Origin: DASRRB01 sp036732755
Lineage (GTDB): Bacteria > Planctomycetota > B15-G4 > SIAN01
Direction: 5' to 3'
Assembly (NCBI GenBank): GCA_036732755.1
Contig: DAINBU010000063.1
Coordinates: 1-27,320 of the forward strand
Length of the DNA stretch: 27,320 nucleotides
The position numbers were made by a program, and so were the translations under genes. Position 1 is the first letter of the stretch, and each line of letters starts with the position of its first letter. Below are positions 16,620 through 24,638 of the stretch, piece after piece. The notes beneath the pieces are model-generated. The model saw nothing but the letters and a program-made list of their open reading frames with translations. It ran no database searches and was not told the origin of the DNA.

Positions 16620-17239
16620 TCGGCCGGCTTCATCACGAAGGGCGCGCTGAGCTCGTGCTTGCCGAACTGGATCACGAGCTTCGCGCCGTGCTTCGCGCTC
16701 CCGTCGAGGTCGAGCCGGACCAGGAGGTGGTCGGCGCGCACGTCGACCTTCCGGTAGGCGAGCGGCACCTCCGTCCCGCCCTTGGTGAGCTTGACGGTGA
16801 AGGCGTCGAGGTGGTGGTCGCGCACCTCGACCGGGTCGAGGAAGACCAGTGCGAACGTGCCGTCGGCCTTGCGCTCGAGCACGAGGTACCACTGCCCCGG
16901 CGCGATCTCGACCTTGCCGAACGCGAGGTCGATGTTGGTGTCGAGCGTCGTCCAGAAGTTCTGGCCGAAGCGCCAGCGCGCCGGCTCCGACTTCGCCACG
17001 ACCGCGTCGTAGTCGTCGCGCCAGACCGGCTTGCCGTAGTCGACCATGACCTCGCCGCCCGAGTGGTCGCCGTTCCAGAAGAAGAGGCGCGTGCAGCCGC
17101 GCGAGCTCTGCTCGGGATAGGGGATCTGCGGCGCGTCGGGTTTCGGCTTCTGCTGCGGCGCGAGCGCGGCGAGGACGAACGGCGCGGCGATGAGCACGAA
17201 GACGGGCGCGGCGAAGCGAGCGAGGCGGCAGGTCGACAT
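16616..17239 (-). CDS. Secreted DUF2911-like protein
   Basis: A 207-residue protein from the ATG at 17239. Residues 1-27 are a signal peptide or anchor (RFAAPVFVLIAAPFVLAAL). The body resembles DUF2911: VMVDYGKPVWR (65-75), then PARWRFGQNFWTTLDTNIDL, GKVEIAPGQWYLVLER and the beta-rich end. In that family the pattern is I-D-Y-x-x-P followed by W-R-x-G-x-x-x-x-T and a turn with the sequence hAPGxYxLh. No function is established for the family. The gene is flanked on its 5' side by the 166-bp palindromic element and on its 3' side by the amidohydrolase gene, whose promoter overlaps its stop codon. Confidence 0.75.
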   Translation of the reverse strand: MSTCRLARFAAPVFVLIAAPFVLAALAPQQKPKPDAPQIPYPEQSSRGCTRLFFWNGDHSGGEVMVDYGKPVWRDDYDAVVAKSEPARWRFGQNFWTTLDTNIDLAFGKVEIAPGQWYLVLERKADGTFALVFLDPVEVRDHHLDAFTVKLTKGGTEVPLAYRKVDVRADHLLVRLDLDGSAKHGAKLVIQFGKHELSAPFVMKPAD

Positions 17240-17306
17240 GGGAACCTCACGAGTTCCGGGGGCGCGAGGTGTACGCGCCGCCGCGACACCCGTTCCGCCG
17301 CACCTT

Positions 17307-17472
17307 AGAGCCTGTCTCGGTAGGCCCTCGGTCGCCGGACGGGCGGCGCACCCGCATCTGCATCGTTGCGCCTCCTCACCGAATCTCTCCGTTGATTCGC
17401 CTCGTCGGCGCGCCTCGCATCTGCGGGTGCGGCGCTCCGTCCGGCTCGGTCGCGCCTACCGAGACAGGCTCT
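17307..17472. repeat. 166-bp near-palindrome with perfect 19-bp terminal inverted repeats (MITE/REP-like)
   Basis: The ends, 17307-17325 and 17454-17472, are exact inverted copies starting AGAGCCTGTCTCGG. The arms stay partly complementary inward (for example CCGGACGG and CGCACCCGCA are kept) up to an apical hairpin CGAATC (17380-17385) / GATTCG (17394-17399). The midpoint of the apical hairpin and of the whole element coincide at 17389/17390. No frame in it codes for a protein. The structure fits a miniature inverted-repeat element or long REP sequence. No clear target-site duplication is visible. The right end donates the first base of the TGA stop (minus strand) of the next gene. Confidence 0.75.
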
Positions 17473-18347
17473 CAGCGCCGGACGGTGCTCCCGCCGGCGT
17501 CGCGTCCGCTGCGGCAGTCGCGCTCGACGCTGCCGAGCGAGTCGAGGTCGTTCATCGGGGCGATCGCGTCGGGGTCGGGCGCGAGCTCGGCCGTGAGGAA
17601 GCGCGCCACGAGGCCGTGCAGATCGAGGACGGCGGGGGGGAGCGAGCGGTCGTCCGTCGCGAACAGCGGCCCCGGGGCGCGCAGGCGGACGTGCCAGCGC
17701 TGGCCGCCGGCCGCGCCGCTCGCGTGGAAGCTGCGCAGCCCCGCGAGGTCGGCGGTCGCCTCGCTCGCGCCGACGTAGAGGAAGGGGGCGCGCACCCGGT
17801 CGAGCCACGGCATCGCGCAGCCCGCGTCGGCGCCGTCGATCAGGACGAGCGCGCCGACGTGCGCGCCGCTCGCCGCGGCGCGCGCCGCCGCCGCCTCGGC
17901 GTCGCGGTCGGCGACCAGCGCGACCGCCTTGCCGTCGAGCAGGCGGTTCCACGGGTGGCCGGGCTGGTCGGCCCCTTCGTCGAGCTGCCGCAGCGTCAAT
18001 TCCAGTGCGTCGGCGTAGCGCGACCAGACCTCGCCCGGCTCGCGCTGGAGGACGAGCGCGACGAAGCCGTGGCTCGCGAGGTGGCGCGCGAGCGCGTCAT
18101 AACGCGCGACCGGCGTGTCGGTGTGCGCGGCGATCAGGACGAGCGGGGCGGGGCGGCGGGCGGGGGCGAAGCCGTGCAGCACGAGCGGCCGCGCGCGCCC
18201 GAGCAGGGCCGGCTCCTTGCGATCGACGGGGGTCGGCTCGCACGGTCCCTTTGCCCCGAAGCGGTCCTCGCCGGCGGAAAAGAGCAGCGCCCCGAACGCC
18301 AGCGCGGGGAGAAAGTCGGGGAGGAGGAAGCGGCCGACAGTCGCCAA
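17472..18347 (-). CDS. Anchored alpha/beta-hydrolase-like protein lacking an obvious nucleophile
   Basis: About 291 residues if started at the TTG at 18347. The further upstream part of the frame (to 18485) is Arg-rich and looks non-coding, and the ATG at 18361 is out of frame, so the start is uncertain. Residues 4-25 (VGRFLLPDFLPALAFGALLF) are a signal or membrane anchor. Next come APLVLIAAHTDTPVARYDAL, SHGFVALVLQREPG, AVALVADRDAEAA and GALVLIDGADAG, the strand order of dienelactone hydrolase/PET-hydrolase-like folds. At the nucleophile elbow, where G-x-S-x-G is expected, VADRDAE stands instead, so catalytic function is doubtful. Its stop codon is partly formed by the adjoining palindromic element. 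A divergent methyltransferase gene lies upstream. Confidence 0.6.
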   Translation of the reverse strand: MATVGRFLLPDFLPALAFGALLFSAGEDRFGAKGPCEPTPVDRKEPALLGRARPLVLHGFAPARRPAPLVLIAAHTDTPVARYDALARHLASHGFVALVLQREPGEVWSRYADALELTLRQLDEGADQPGHPWNRLLDGKAVALVADRDAEAAAARAAASGAHVGALVLIDGADAGCAMPWLDRVRAPFLYVGASEATADLAGLRSFHASGAAGGQRWHVRLRAPGPLFATDDRSLPPAVLDLHGLVARFLTAELAPDPDAIAPMNDLDSLGSVERDCRSGRDAGGSTVRR

Positions 18348-18572
18348 AGTTGAGATCGCATGGTTGCTCGGCGCGGTCGATTGTCCGACCGGCCGGGACG
18401 GTTCGCCCCTCCTCCCCGCCACCCGGTTCGGTCCGACGCGCCCTCGGGCGCCTCGCAAAAGCGCCGCTTCCCGGCGCCGTCGCAAGCTTTTCCCACGGCC
18501 GCGCGGCGCGGCGCGCGCCTCGCGTCAACGATTCCCTACTCTCGCGCGCCACGCACCTACGGAGGTTCTCCC

Positions 18573-19274
18573 GTGCAGAATCGCATGCGCCGCCTCGCCG
18601 CTCTCCTGCTCGGGTCGCTCGGTCTGCTCGGCGCGGCGGCGACGCCCCAGGCGCCGCAGGCGCCGCCCCAAGACGCCGGCGCGCAGTGGGACAAGGTCTT
18701 CTCCTCCAAGGACGCGCACTGGAAGTCCGACGCGAACGCCTTCCTCGCCTGGACGATCGAGCGGATCGATCGCGAGAAGCTGCTCCCGAGCAAGCGCGCG
18801 CTCGACCTCGCGATGGGGGACGGGCGCAACGCCCTGCTCCTCGCGGAGAAGGGGTTCACGGTCACCGGGATCGACGTGTCGGAGGTCGCGCTCGAGAAGG
18901 CGCGCGCCAAGGCGAAGGAGAAGGGGCTCGCCCTCGACGCCAAGAAGCAGGACCTCTTCGCCTTCGACTACGGCAAGGAGGAGTGGGACCTGATCTCGAT
19001 CGTCTACTTCAACCCGGCGCTCGGGCTCGCGGCGAAGCTGAAGGACGCCGTCAAGCCGGGCGGCCTGATCGTCATCGAGGGGCAGGGGAGCGAGCACCAG
19101 GGCGGCGGGCCGCCGCCCGCCACGCGCTTCAAGCCCAACGAGCTGCTGCGCACCTTCTCCGACTGGCGCATCCTCCACTACGAGGACGGCCGCTTCGAGA
19201 GCGACTGGAACCCGGGCCCGCCGACGCACGTGGTCCGGCTGCTCGCACGCAAGCCGGCCGCCGCGCCGAAATAG
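18573..19274 (+). CDS. Class I SAM-dependent methyltransferase with apparent signal peptide
   Basis: A 233-residue protein. The start is the GTG at 18573, placed 7 nt after GGAGG; an internal ATG at 18585 is the alternative. Residues 5-24 (MRRLAALLLGSLGLLGAAAT) look exactly like a signal peptide and are followed by a Pro/Gln-rich linker. Then comes a class I methyltransferase fold: motif I LDLAMGDGRN (77-86), acidic Asp101 in VTGIDVSE, motif II near KKQDLFAFDYG, EEWDLISIVYFNP as motif IV and KPGGLIVIEGQG as motif V. The pattern is like TehB/thiopurine-type enzymes. SAM is cytoplasmic, so an exported copy is puzzling; the N-terminus may instead be a membrane anchor. It ends with TAG, 9 nt from the convergent pdxT stop. 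Confidence 0.8.
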   Translation: MQNRMRRLAALLLGSLGLLGAAATPQAPQAPPQDAGAQWDKVFSSKDAHWKSDANAFLAWTIERIDREKLLPSKRALDLAMGDGRNALLLAEKGFTVTGIDVSEVALEKARAKAKEKGLALDAKKQDLFAFDYGKEEWDLISIVYFNPALGLAAKLKDAVKPGGLIVIEGQGSEHQGGGPPPATRFKPNELLRTFSDWRILHYEDGRFESDWNPGPPTHVVRLLARKPAAAPK

Positions 19275-19283
19275 GCGGAGCCG

Positions 19284-19907
19284 CTACGCGCCGACACTGC
19301 GCGCCGCAGGCGCCATCGCGAGGAAGTGGCGGTGCACCCGCAGGTCGCGCGTGAGCTCGGGGTGGAAGGTGCCGGCGAGCAGGCCGGGCGCCTCGACCAG
19401 GATCGGCTCGCCGTCGAGCGCTCCGAGGACGGCGACGTCGCGTCCGACCGCGACGAAGCGCGGGGCGCGGATGAAGACGCAGTGGAACGGGTCGACCACG
19501 CCGTCCGACGCCGCGTCGTCGGCCCGGACGTCGTCCTCGAGCTTCAGGTCGACGTCGCGCGCGAACGAGTCGACCTGCCGCCCGTAGGCGTTGCGCGACA
19601 GCGTCGCGTCGAGCAGTCCGAGCCGGCGCGGCCGCGTGCCGTCGTCCTGCCCGAGCAGGATCGCGCCGGCGCACGTGCCGTAGAGGCAGAGCTCGCCGCT
19701 GCGGCTGCGCGCGACGATCTCCGGCGTGAGCCCGAACAGGTCGAGCAGGTGGCGGATCGTCGTCGACTCGCCGCCCGGCAGGATCAGGTGGGTGAGCCCC
19801 TCGAGCTGCCGCTTCTGGCGCACCTCGACCGGCGAAGCGCCGAGGTCGGCGAGCCGCCGCAGGTGCGGCTCGCTCGAACCCTGGAGCGCGAGGACGCCGG
19901 CGCGCAT
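19284..19907 (-). CDS. pdxT: Pyridoxal 5'-phosphate synthase glutaminase subunit
   Basis: A 207-residue class I glutaminase that releases ammonia from glutamine and channels it to PdxS for PLP synthesis. MRAGVLALQGS is the usual N-terminus. GGEST (45-49) forms the substrate loop, Cys79 in YGTCAGAI is the nucleophile, and His182/Glu184 in GTFHPELT complete the triad. The ATG at 19907 has GAGAG upstream and lies 12 nt after the pdxS stop, so the two are cotranscribed. The stop is TAG. The sequence is complete and looks active. Confidence 0.96.
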   Translation of the reverse strand: MRAGVLALQGSSEPHLRRLADLGASPVEVRQKRQLEGLTHLILPGGESTTIRHLLDLFGLTPEIVARSRSGELCLYGTCAGAILLGQDDGTRPRRLGLLDATLSRNAYGRQVDSFARDVDLKLEDDVRADDAASDGVVDPFHCVFIRAPRFVAVGRDVAVLGALDGEPILVEAPGLLAGTFHPELTRDLRVHRHFLAMAPAARSVGA

Positions 19908-19919
19908 CGCTCTCTCGAC

Positions 19920-20864
19920 TCACCAGCCGCGCGTCGCGAGCCGGTCCGCCTCGGGGATCGACTCCATCGAGAGGCCGCGCATCGCGCCGCCGAGCCCGCG
20001 GCACGCGTCCGCGATGACCGCGGGATCATTCCACTGGGCGGTCGCCTTCACGATTGCGGCGGCGGTCTTGCTCGGGCTCTCCGACTTGAAGATGCCGGAG
20101 CCGACGAAGACCGCCTCGGCGCCGAGCGCCATCACGAGCGCCGCGTCGGCCGGCGTCGCGACGCCGCCCGCGGCGAAGTTCGGGACCGGCAGGCGGCCGT
20201 GCTGCGCGACGAACTCGACGAGGTGGAACGGCGCGCGCAGCTCCTTGCTGCGGTGCATGAGCTCGTCGGACGGCATGACCGACAGCTCGCGGATCTGCTT
20301 CTGGATCAGCCGCAGGTGGCGCACCGCCTCGATGATGTTGCCGGTGCCCGCCTCGCCCTTCGTGCGGAGCAGCGCAGCGCCCTCGCCGACGCGGCGCAGC
20401 GCCTCGTCGAGGCAGGTCGCGCCGCACACGAACGGGACCTTGTAGGCGCGCTTGTCGATGTGGTTCTCGGGATCGGCCGGCGTGAGCACTTCGCTCTCGT
20501 CGATGAAGTCGACGCCGACCTGCTCGAGGATGCGCGCCTCGACGAAGTGGCCGATGCGCGCCTTGGCCATGACCGGGATCGTGACGGCGGCCTGGATCTG
20601 CTCGACGATCTCGAGCGCCGCCATGCGCGCGACGCCGCCCTCCTTGCGGATGTCCGACGGGACACGTTCCAGCGCCATCACGGCGCACGCGCCGGCGTCC
20701 TCGGCGATCTTCGCCTGCTCGACGTTGGTGACGTCCATGATGACGCCGCCCTTGAGCATGCGGGCGAGGCCGATCTTCACTTCATCGAGTCCGGCCGGCA
20801 CCGGCAGGTCGCCGTTCGCGGCGGTCGCGTCCTTCGCGGTGTGCGGGGCATTCGGTCGCAGCAT
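19920..20864 (-). CDS. pdxS: Pyridoxal 5'-phosphate synthase lyase subunit
   Basis: A 314-residue subunit of the R5P-dependent (DXP-independent) PLP synthase; it forms the dodecameric core that builds PLP from ribose 5-phosphate, glyceraldehyde 3-phosphate and ammonia. Key residues are Asp44 in GGVIMDV, Lys101 in MAKARIGH (the Schiff-base Lys, K81 in Bacillus numbering) and Lys169 in LRTKGEAGTGN (the second, swinging Lys). FAAGGVATPADAA and VFVGSGIFKS form the phosphate site. The ATG at 20864 has GAGGA 8 nt upstream. The frame extends further upstream, but that part overlaps the MocR gene and is not coding. A ~20-residue N-terminal extension precedes the conserved start. Confidence 0.97.
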   Translation of the reverse strand: MLRPNAPHTAKDATAANGDLPVPAGLDEVKIGLARMLKGGVIMDVTNVEQAKIAEDAGACAVMALERVPSDIRKEGGVARMAALEIVEQIQAAVTIPVMAKARIGHFVEARILEQVGVDFIDESEVLTPADPENHIDKRAYKVPFVCGATCLDEALRRVGEGAALLRTKGEAGTGNIIEAVRHLRLIQKQIRELSVMPSDELMHRSKELRAPFHLVEFVAQHGRLPVPNFAAGGVATPADAALVMALGAEAVFVGSGIFKSESPSKTAAAIVKATAQWNDPAVIADACRGLGGAMRGLSMESIPEADRLATRGW

Positions 20865-20896
20865 CGGGTCGTTCCTCGTTTCGGGGACGGAGCGGA

Positions 20897-22450
20897 TCAG
20901 ACGAGCGGCGGCGCCGTCGCGGCGCCGGCGCCGTGGAGCACCGATTTCAGGACGCGGCCGAGGCGCGCGAGCGCCGGCTCGAGGTCGGACTCGGCGGCCG
21001 TCGCGTAGGAGAGGCGGAAGCCGTCGAGCGCGCCGCCGGCCGGATCGAACGGGGCGCCGGCCGTGATCTCGACGCCCGCGCGCGACGCCTCGGCGACGAT
21101 CCGGTTCACGTCGCTGCCGCGCGGGAGGTCGATCCAGGCGACCATGCCGGAGTGGGGCCGGCGCGGCCGAGCTTCCTTGGGGAAGTGGACGTCGATGGCG
21201 GCGTCGACGCGCGCACGCCGGCTCTCGAACTGCTTGCGCAGCCCCTTCACGTGCTCGTCGAGCGAGCCGCTGGCGAGGAGCTCGTGCACGACCGCCTGCG
21301 CCGGCAGGTTGGTCCCGTTGTCGCACGTCTTCTTGAGCGCGAGCAGCGGCTCGAACAGCACCTTCGGCACCAGCAGCCAGCCGATGCGCAGGCCGGGCGC
21401 GAGCACCTTGGAGAAGGTCCCGAGGTAGATCACCTGGTCGGTGGTGTCGCGCGCCTTGAGCGGCGCGGGCTCGCCGGGGTCGGAGAGCTCCGCGAGCCAG
21501 TCGTCCTCGAGGATCGCGGCGCCGTGGAGGCGGGCAGCCGCCATCAGCCGCTCGCGCCCCGCCTCGCTCAGCGTGAGGCCGGTGGGGTTGTGGCGGTCGG
21601 GGATCGCGTAGATCAGCCGTGCGCCGCCGCCGCCGAGCGCGCGGTCGAGCGGGGCCGGCTCGAAGCCCTCGGTGTCGTAGGGCAGGCCGACCAGCGCCGC
21701 GCGGTGCCAGCGGAAGACGTCGAGCGCACCCGAGAAGCTCGGCCGCGACGTCACCACGGTGCCGCCGTCGGCGAGGAGCAGGCGCGCGACCAGGTCGAGC
21801 CCCTGCTGCGAACCGTTCACGATCACGATCTCGTTGCGGTCGGTCGCGACGCCCTGGCGCTGGAAGCGGGCGCGCAGCGCGTCGCGCAGCGGCTCGAAGC
21901 CGGCCGGCGAGGGGTAGTCGAGCAGCCTCCGGCCGTCGTGCGCGAAGGCGCGATCGAGCGCATCGGTGATGCGGTCGACGGGGAAGAGGTCGGGGTGGCC
22001 GACCGCGCGCGAGAGGGGGATGCGCGCCTCGGCGCCCGCGGCACCCGGCGCATGCACGCGCGGCAGCGGGCGCGCGTGCGCGAGCCAGCGCGCCCAGACG
22101 AAGTCGGGCGCCGCGGCCGCATCGCCGCCGCGCGCCGCCGCTCCGTTGCGCGCCGCTTTCGCCGCGCCGCGCTTCAGCGCCGGTCCGCGCACGCGCAGCG
22201 TCCGCGTCGCGCCGCGCTCGGCGACGAACGTCCCGCGCCCGACGCCCGTCTCGAGCAGGCCGGCGGCGCGCAGGTCCTGGAAGCAGTCGACGACCGTGGT
22301 CCGGTTCACGTGGAGGCGGTCGGCGAGCTCGCGCGACGAGGGGAGCCGCGCGCCGGCGGCCAGCTCGCCCGACTCGATCCGCTCGCGCAGCGCCGCCGTG
22401 ATCTGCTCGCGCAGCGGCCGTTCACTCGATCGATCCAGCGGGAGTTGCAT
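20897..22450 (-). CDS. pdxR: MocR-type GntR regulator with aminotransferase domain, PdxR-like
   Basis: A 517-residue regulator. Residues ~10-78 are a GntR winged helix (PLREQITAALRERIESGEL, LPSSRELADRLHVNRTTV, GLLETGVGRGTFV). An Ala-rich linker (80-140) leads to a fold-type I aminotransferase domain (~145-517) with HNPTG (287-291), ILEDDW and the PLP-binding Lys348 in GTFSKVLAPGLRIGW. Known PdxR proteins bind PLP and control pdxST. Here the gene is 32 bp upstream of pdxS on the same strand, supporting the PdxR role, though the classical layout is divergent. The ATG at 22450 has no good ribosome site and a TTGACA lies about 32 nt upstream, so the mRNA may be nearly leaderless. It could instead control another pathway. 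Confidence 0.85.
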   Translation of the reverse strand: MQLPLDRSSERPLREQITAALRERIESGELAAGARLPSSRELADRLHVNRTTVVDCFQDLRAAGLLETGVGRGTFVAERGATRTLRVRGPALKRGAAKAARNGAAARGGDAAAAPDFVWARWLAHARPLPRVHAPGAAGAEARIPLSRAVGHPDLFPVDRITDALDRAFAHDGRRLLDYPSPAGFEPLRDALRARFQRQGVATDRNEIVIVNGSQQGLDLVARLLLADGGTVVTSRPSFSGALDVFRWHRAALVGLPYDTEGFEPAPLDRALGGGGARLIYAIPDRHNPTGLTLSEAGRERLMAAARLHGAAILEDDWLAELSDPGEPAPLKARDTTDQVIYLGTFSKVLAPGLRIGWLLVPKVLFEPLLALKKTCDNGTNLPAQAVVHELLASGSLDEHVKGLRKQFESRRARVDAAIDVHFPKEARPRRPHSGMVAWIDLPRGSDVNRIVAEASRAGVEITAGAPFDPAGGALDGFRLSYATAAESDLEPALARLGRVLKSVLHGAGAATAPPLV

Positions 22451-22457
22451 GGGACTC

Positions 22458-22504
22458 AGCCTGCCAGAGTGGGTGGTTGGGTGTCAACCATCCATAATGG
22501 ATGG
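22458..22504 (-). promoter_or_regulatory. Candidate mocR-pdxST promoter with adjacent palindromic operator
   Basis: On the minus strand a perfect -35, TTGACA (22487-22482), is followed 18 nt later by a weak CAGGCT (22463-22458). Directly upstream is the perfect palindrome CCATCCAT-A-ATGGATGG (22488-22504). TGGTTG (22474-22479) and CAACCA (22485-22490) form a second inverted repeat over the -35. The site sits between divergent mocR and xdhC and is the natural place for the MocR protein to bind. Confidence 0.5.
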
Positions 22505-22540
22505 GTCGATTCCCCGGGGCGTCCGCTAGGATCGGGCGCC

Positions 22541-23503
22541 ATGTCCGCCGCCGACCCCCGCGCCGACGACGCCGCCCGTCCGCTCGCAGGACCGGGTCAG
22601 GCCGATCCGCCGTCCGACCGGCCCTTCGTCCGGGTGCGCGCTCTCGACGGGAGCGACGCGGCGGCGGAACACTCGATCGAGGACGCGATCTTCCGGGAGA
22701 TCGTGCGGCTGCGAGAAGCGGGCGAGAGCGCCGCGCTCGCGACCATCATCGACGTGCAGGGGTCGGCGCCGGCGCGCATGCCGATGAAGATCCTGGTGCG
22801 CGGCGACGGCAGCACGCTCGGATCGGTCGGCGGCGGCTGCCTCGAGGAGGAGGTCAAGCGGCGCGCGCAGCAGGTGATCGACGAGGAGCGCCCGACCCGC
22901 CTCTCCATGACGCTGACCGAGGACGCGACCCCCGGCGGTGCGCTCATCTGCGGCGGCCGCGTCGAGGTCTTCCTCGAGCCGATCACCGCGCCGCCGCTCG
23001 TGATCTTCGGCGGCGGCCACGTGAGCCGCGCCGTCGCGCAGCTCGCCGCGCGCGTCGGCTTCCGCATCGTCGTCACCGACGACCGGCCCGAGTACGCGAG
23101 CCGCGAGCGCTTCCCGATGGCGGCGCAGACGCAGGTCGAATTCCCCGACGCGGCGGCGCGCGCGCTGCCGATCGACCGCGCGACCTTCGTGCTGGTCATG
23201 ACGCGCACGCACGCCGATGACCGCGCCATCCTGCTCGAGCTCTGGAAGCGGCGCGCCGAGCCGCGCTACCTCGGCATGATCGGCAGCGGGACGAAGGCGC
23301 GCCTCACCTTCGACGAGCTTTCCGCCGAGGGCGTCGAGAAGGAGTGGCTGCGGCGCGTGCGCACGCCGGTCGGGCTCCGGCTCGGCGCGCGGACGGCCGA
23401 CGAGATCGCCATCTCGATCGTGGCCGAGATGCTCGCGGTGCGGCGCGGCAAGCCGGAGGGGCGCTGGAACGTGCGCGAGCCCTCGCCCGAGCTCGGTGGC
23501 TGA
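22541..23503 (+). CDS. XdhC/CoxI family molybdo-enzyme maturation protein
   Basis: A 320-residue protein. Family members (XdhC, CoxI, PaoD) bind molybdenum cofactor and load it, after sulfuration, into xanthine dehydrogenase or CO dehydrogenase-like enzymes. The N-terminal XdhC domain shows ALATIIDVQGSAPARMPMK (65-83) and GSVGGGCLEEEV (94-105). The C-terminal Rossmann domain has VIFGGGHVSRAVAQLA (154-169), VTDDRPEYA and YLGMIGSGTKAR. A ~45-residue N-terminal extension is unusual. The ATG at 22541 has AGGA upstream and TAGGAT 8 nt before it as a possible -10. No molybdo-enzyme gene lies in this window, so its client is elsewhere. The next gene overlaps its stop by 8 nt. Confidence 0.88.
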   Translation: MSAADPRADDAARPLAGPGQADPPSDRPFVRVRALDGSDAAAEHSIEDAIFREIVRLREAGESAALATIIDVQGSAPARMPMKILVRGDGSTLGSVGGGCLEEEVKRRAQQVIDEERPTRLSMTLTEDATPGGALICGGRVEVFLEPITAPPLVIFGGGHVSRAVAQLAARVGFRIVVTDDRPEYASRERFPMAAQTQVEFPDAAARALPIDRATFVLVMTRTHADDRAILLELWKRRAEPRYLGMIGSGTKARLTFDELSAEGVEKEWLRRVRTPVGLRLGARTADEIAISIVAEMLAVRRGKPEGRWNVREPSPELGG

Positions 23504-24638
23504 GCGCGTGGTCGTGCGCGCCCTGCTCGCGACGATCACGCTGGGCGCGCTCGCCGCCGCCGCGCGCGCCGACGAGATCGCGCTCTTCCAAGGCGAGCCG
23601 CGCCGCGCCGTCGTCGTGACGGCGGAGACGGCGGTCGCGATCACCTTCGAGCCCGAGGCGGGCGGCGCGCCGCAGACGCTGCCGACGGCGCGCGTGCGGG
23701 AGATCGTCCACGCGCGCAGCAGCGACGCCTTCCGCGTCGCACGGGACGCCGAGGCGGTCGGCCGCTTTGGGGCGGCGGCGAGCCTTTACCTCTCGGCCGC
23801 GGGCGCGATCGCGCAGGCGACCGTGCCGGTGCGCGCGCTGGCCTGGGAGCGGCCGACCGGCCTCTTCCGCGCCGCCGAGTGCCGGCGCGCGCAAGGGCGC
23901 GACGCAGAGGCGGCCGCCCTGCTCGACGAGCTCCTGCTCGCGCTGCCGACCACGCGCTTCCGCGGCGACGCGCTCGACCGTAGAGCGCGGCTCGCGCTGG
24001 CGGTCGGCGACGTCGCCGGCGCGCGCACGCGCCTCGAACAGCTGCGCGACGACGCGGTGCGCGCCGGGCTCGGGCGGCGCTGGCAGCTGCGCGCCGAGCT
24101 CCTGCTGCAGCAGATCGACGAAGCGCGCGACCCCGAGGCGGCGCTGCGCAGCTACGTCGCCTTCGAGTCGCGCGCCGCCGAGTTCCCCGACGTGAAGAAC
24201 CTCGCGCGGCTGCGCGCGGGCCGGCTGCGGCTCGCAGGCGGGCAGCACGAGCGCGCGCTGGCCTTCTTCTCCGACGCGTTCGCGGAGCGCGACCGGATCG
24301 GTGGGGAGGGGGGCGACGCGCTCGAGATCGCGGCCGGCGCGAGCAACGGGCTCGCGCTCGCCCGTCTGGCGGCGCCGGCCGTCCCTCCGGAAATGCAGCA
24401 CGCTGCGCTCGAAGACTTCCTGCGCACGCTGGTCCAGTACGGGCCGCGGCTCGGCCGCTCCGAGCTGACCGCCGAGGCGCTGGTCGGCGCGGCGCGCGTG
24501 CTCGCCCGCAGCGCCGACGCCCCCGACCGCGACCGCGCGCGCCGCCTCGCCGAGCGCTGCCTCGACGAGCACCCGGCCACCTCCTGGGCGCAGGCGGCCT
24601 CCGAGCTGCTCGCGAATTCCGCAGTGGAGCGCCAATGA
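23496..24638 (+). CDS. Secreted TPR-like repeat protein
   Basis: A 380-residue protein starting at the GTG at 23496 and overlapping the xdhC stop. Residues 5-25 form a signal peptide (VVVRALLATITLGALAAAARA). A short beta part follows (residues ~26-70, EIALFQGEPRRAVVV). The rest is alpha-helical with TPR-like spacing: AFRVARDAEAVGRFGAAASLY, GLFRAAECRRAQGRDAEAAAL, ALAVGDVAGARTRLEQL, RLRAGRLRLAGGQHERALAFF and the end with RARRLAERCLDEHPATSWAQ. Such proteins are scaffolds in envelope assembly or secretion; no specific role can be assigned. It is coupled to xdhC upstream and to the acyltransferase downstream by an ATGA overlap. Confidence 0.75.
   Translation: MAERVVVRALLATITLGALAAAARADEIALFQGEPRRAVVVTAETAVAITFEPEAGGAPQTLPTARVREIVHARSSDAFRVARDAEAVGRFGAAASLYLSAAGAIAQATVPVRALAWERPTGLFRAAECRRAQGRDAEAAALLDELLLALPTTRFRGDALDRRARLALAVGDVAGARTRLEQLRDDAVRAGLGRRWQLRAELLLQQIDEARDPEAALRSYVAFESRAAEFPDVKNLARLRAGRLRLAGGQHERALAFFSDAFAERDRIGGEGGDALEIAAGASNGLALARLAAPAVPPEMQHAALEDFLRTLVQYGPRLGRSELTAEALVGAARVLARSADAPDRDRARRLAERCLDEHPATSWAQAASELLANSAVERQ

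Noticed and set aside
18348..18485. N-terminal extension of the hydrolase-like protein to the TTG at 18485
   Set aside because: The extra 46 residues are Arg/Gly-rich without codon pattern and would bury the signal peptide inside the protein.
22493..22498. CATAAT as a plus-strand -10 for xdhC
   Set aside because: There is no fitting -35 at 16-18 nt, and the hexamer lies inside the palindrome, which explains it better as an operator.
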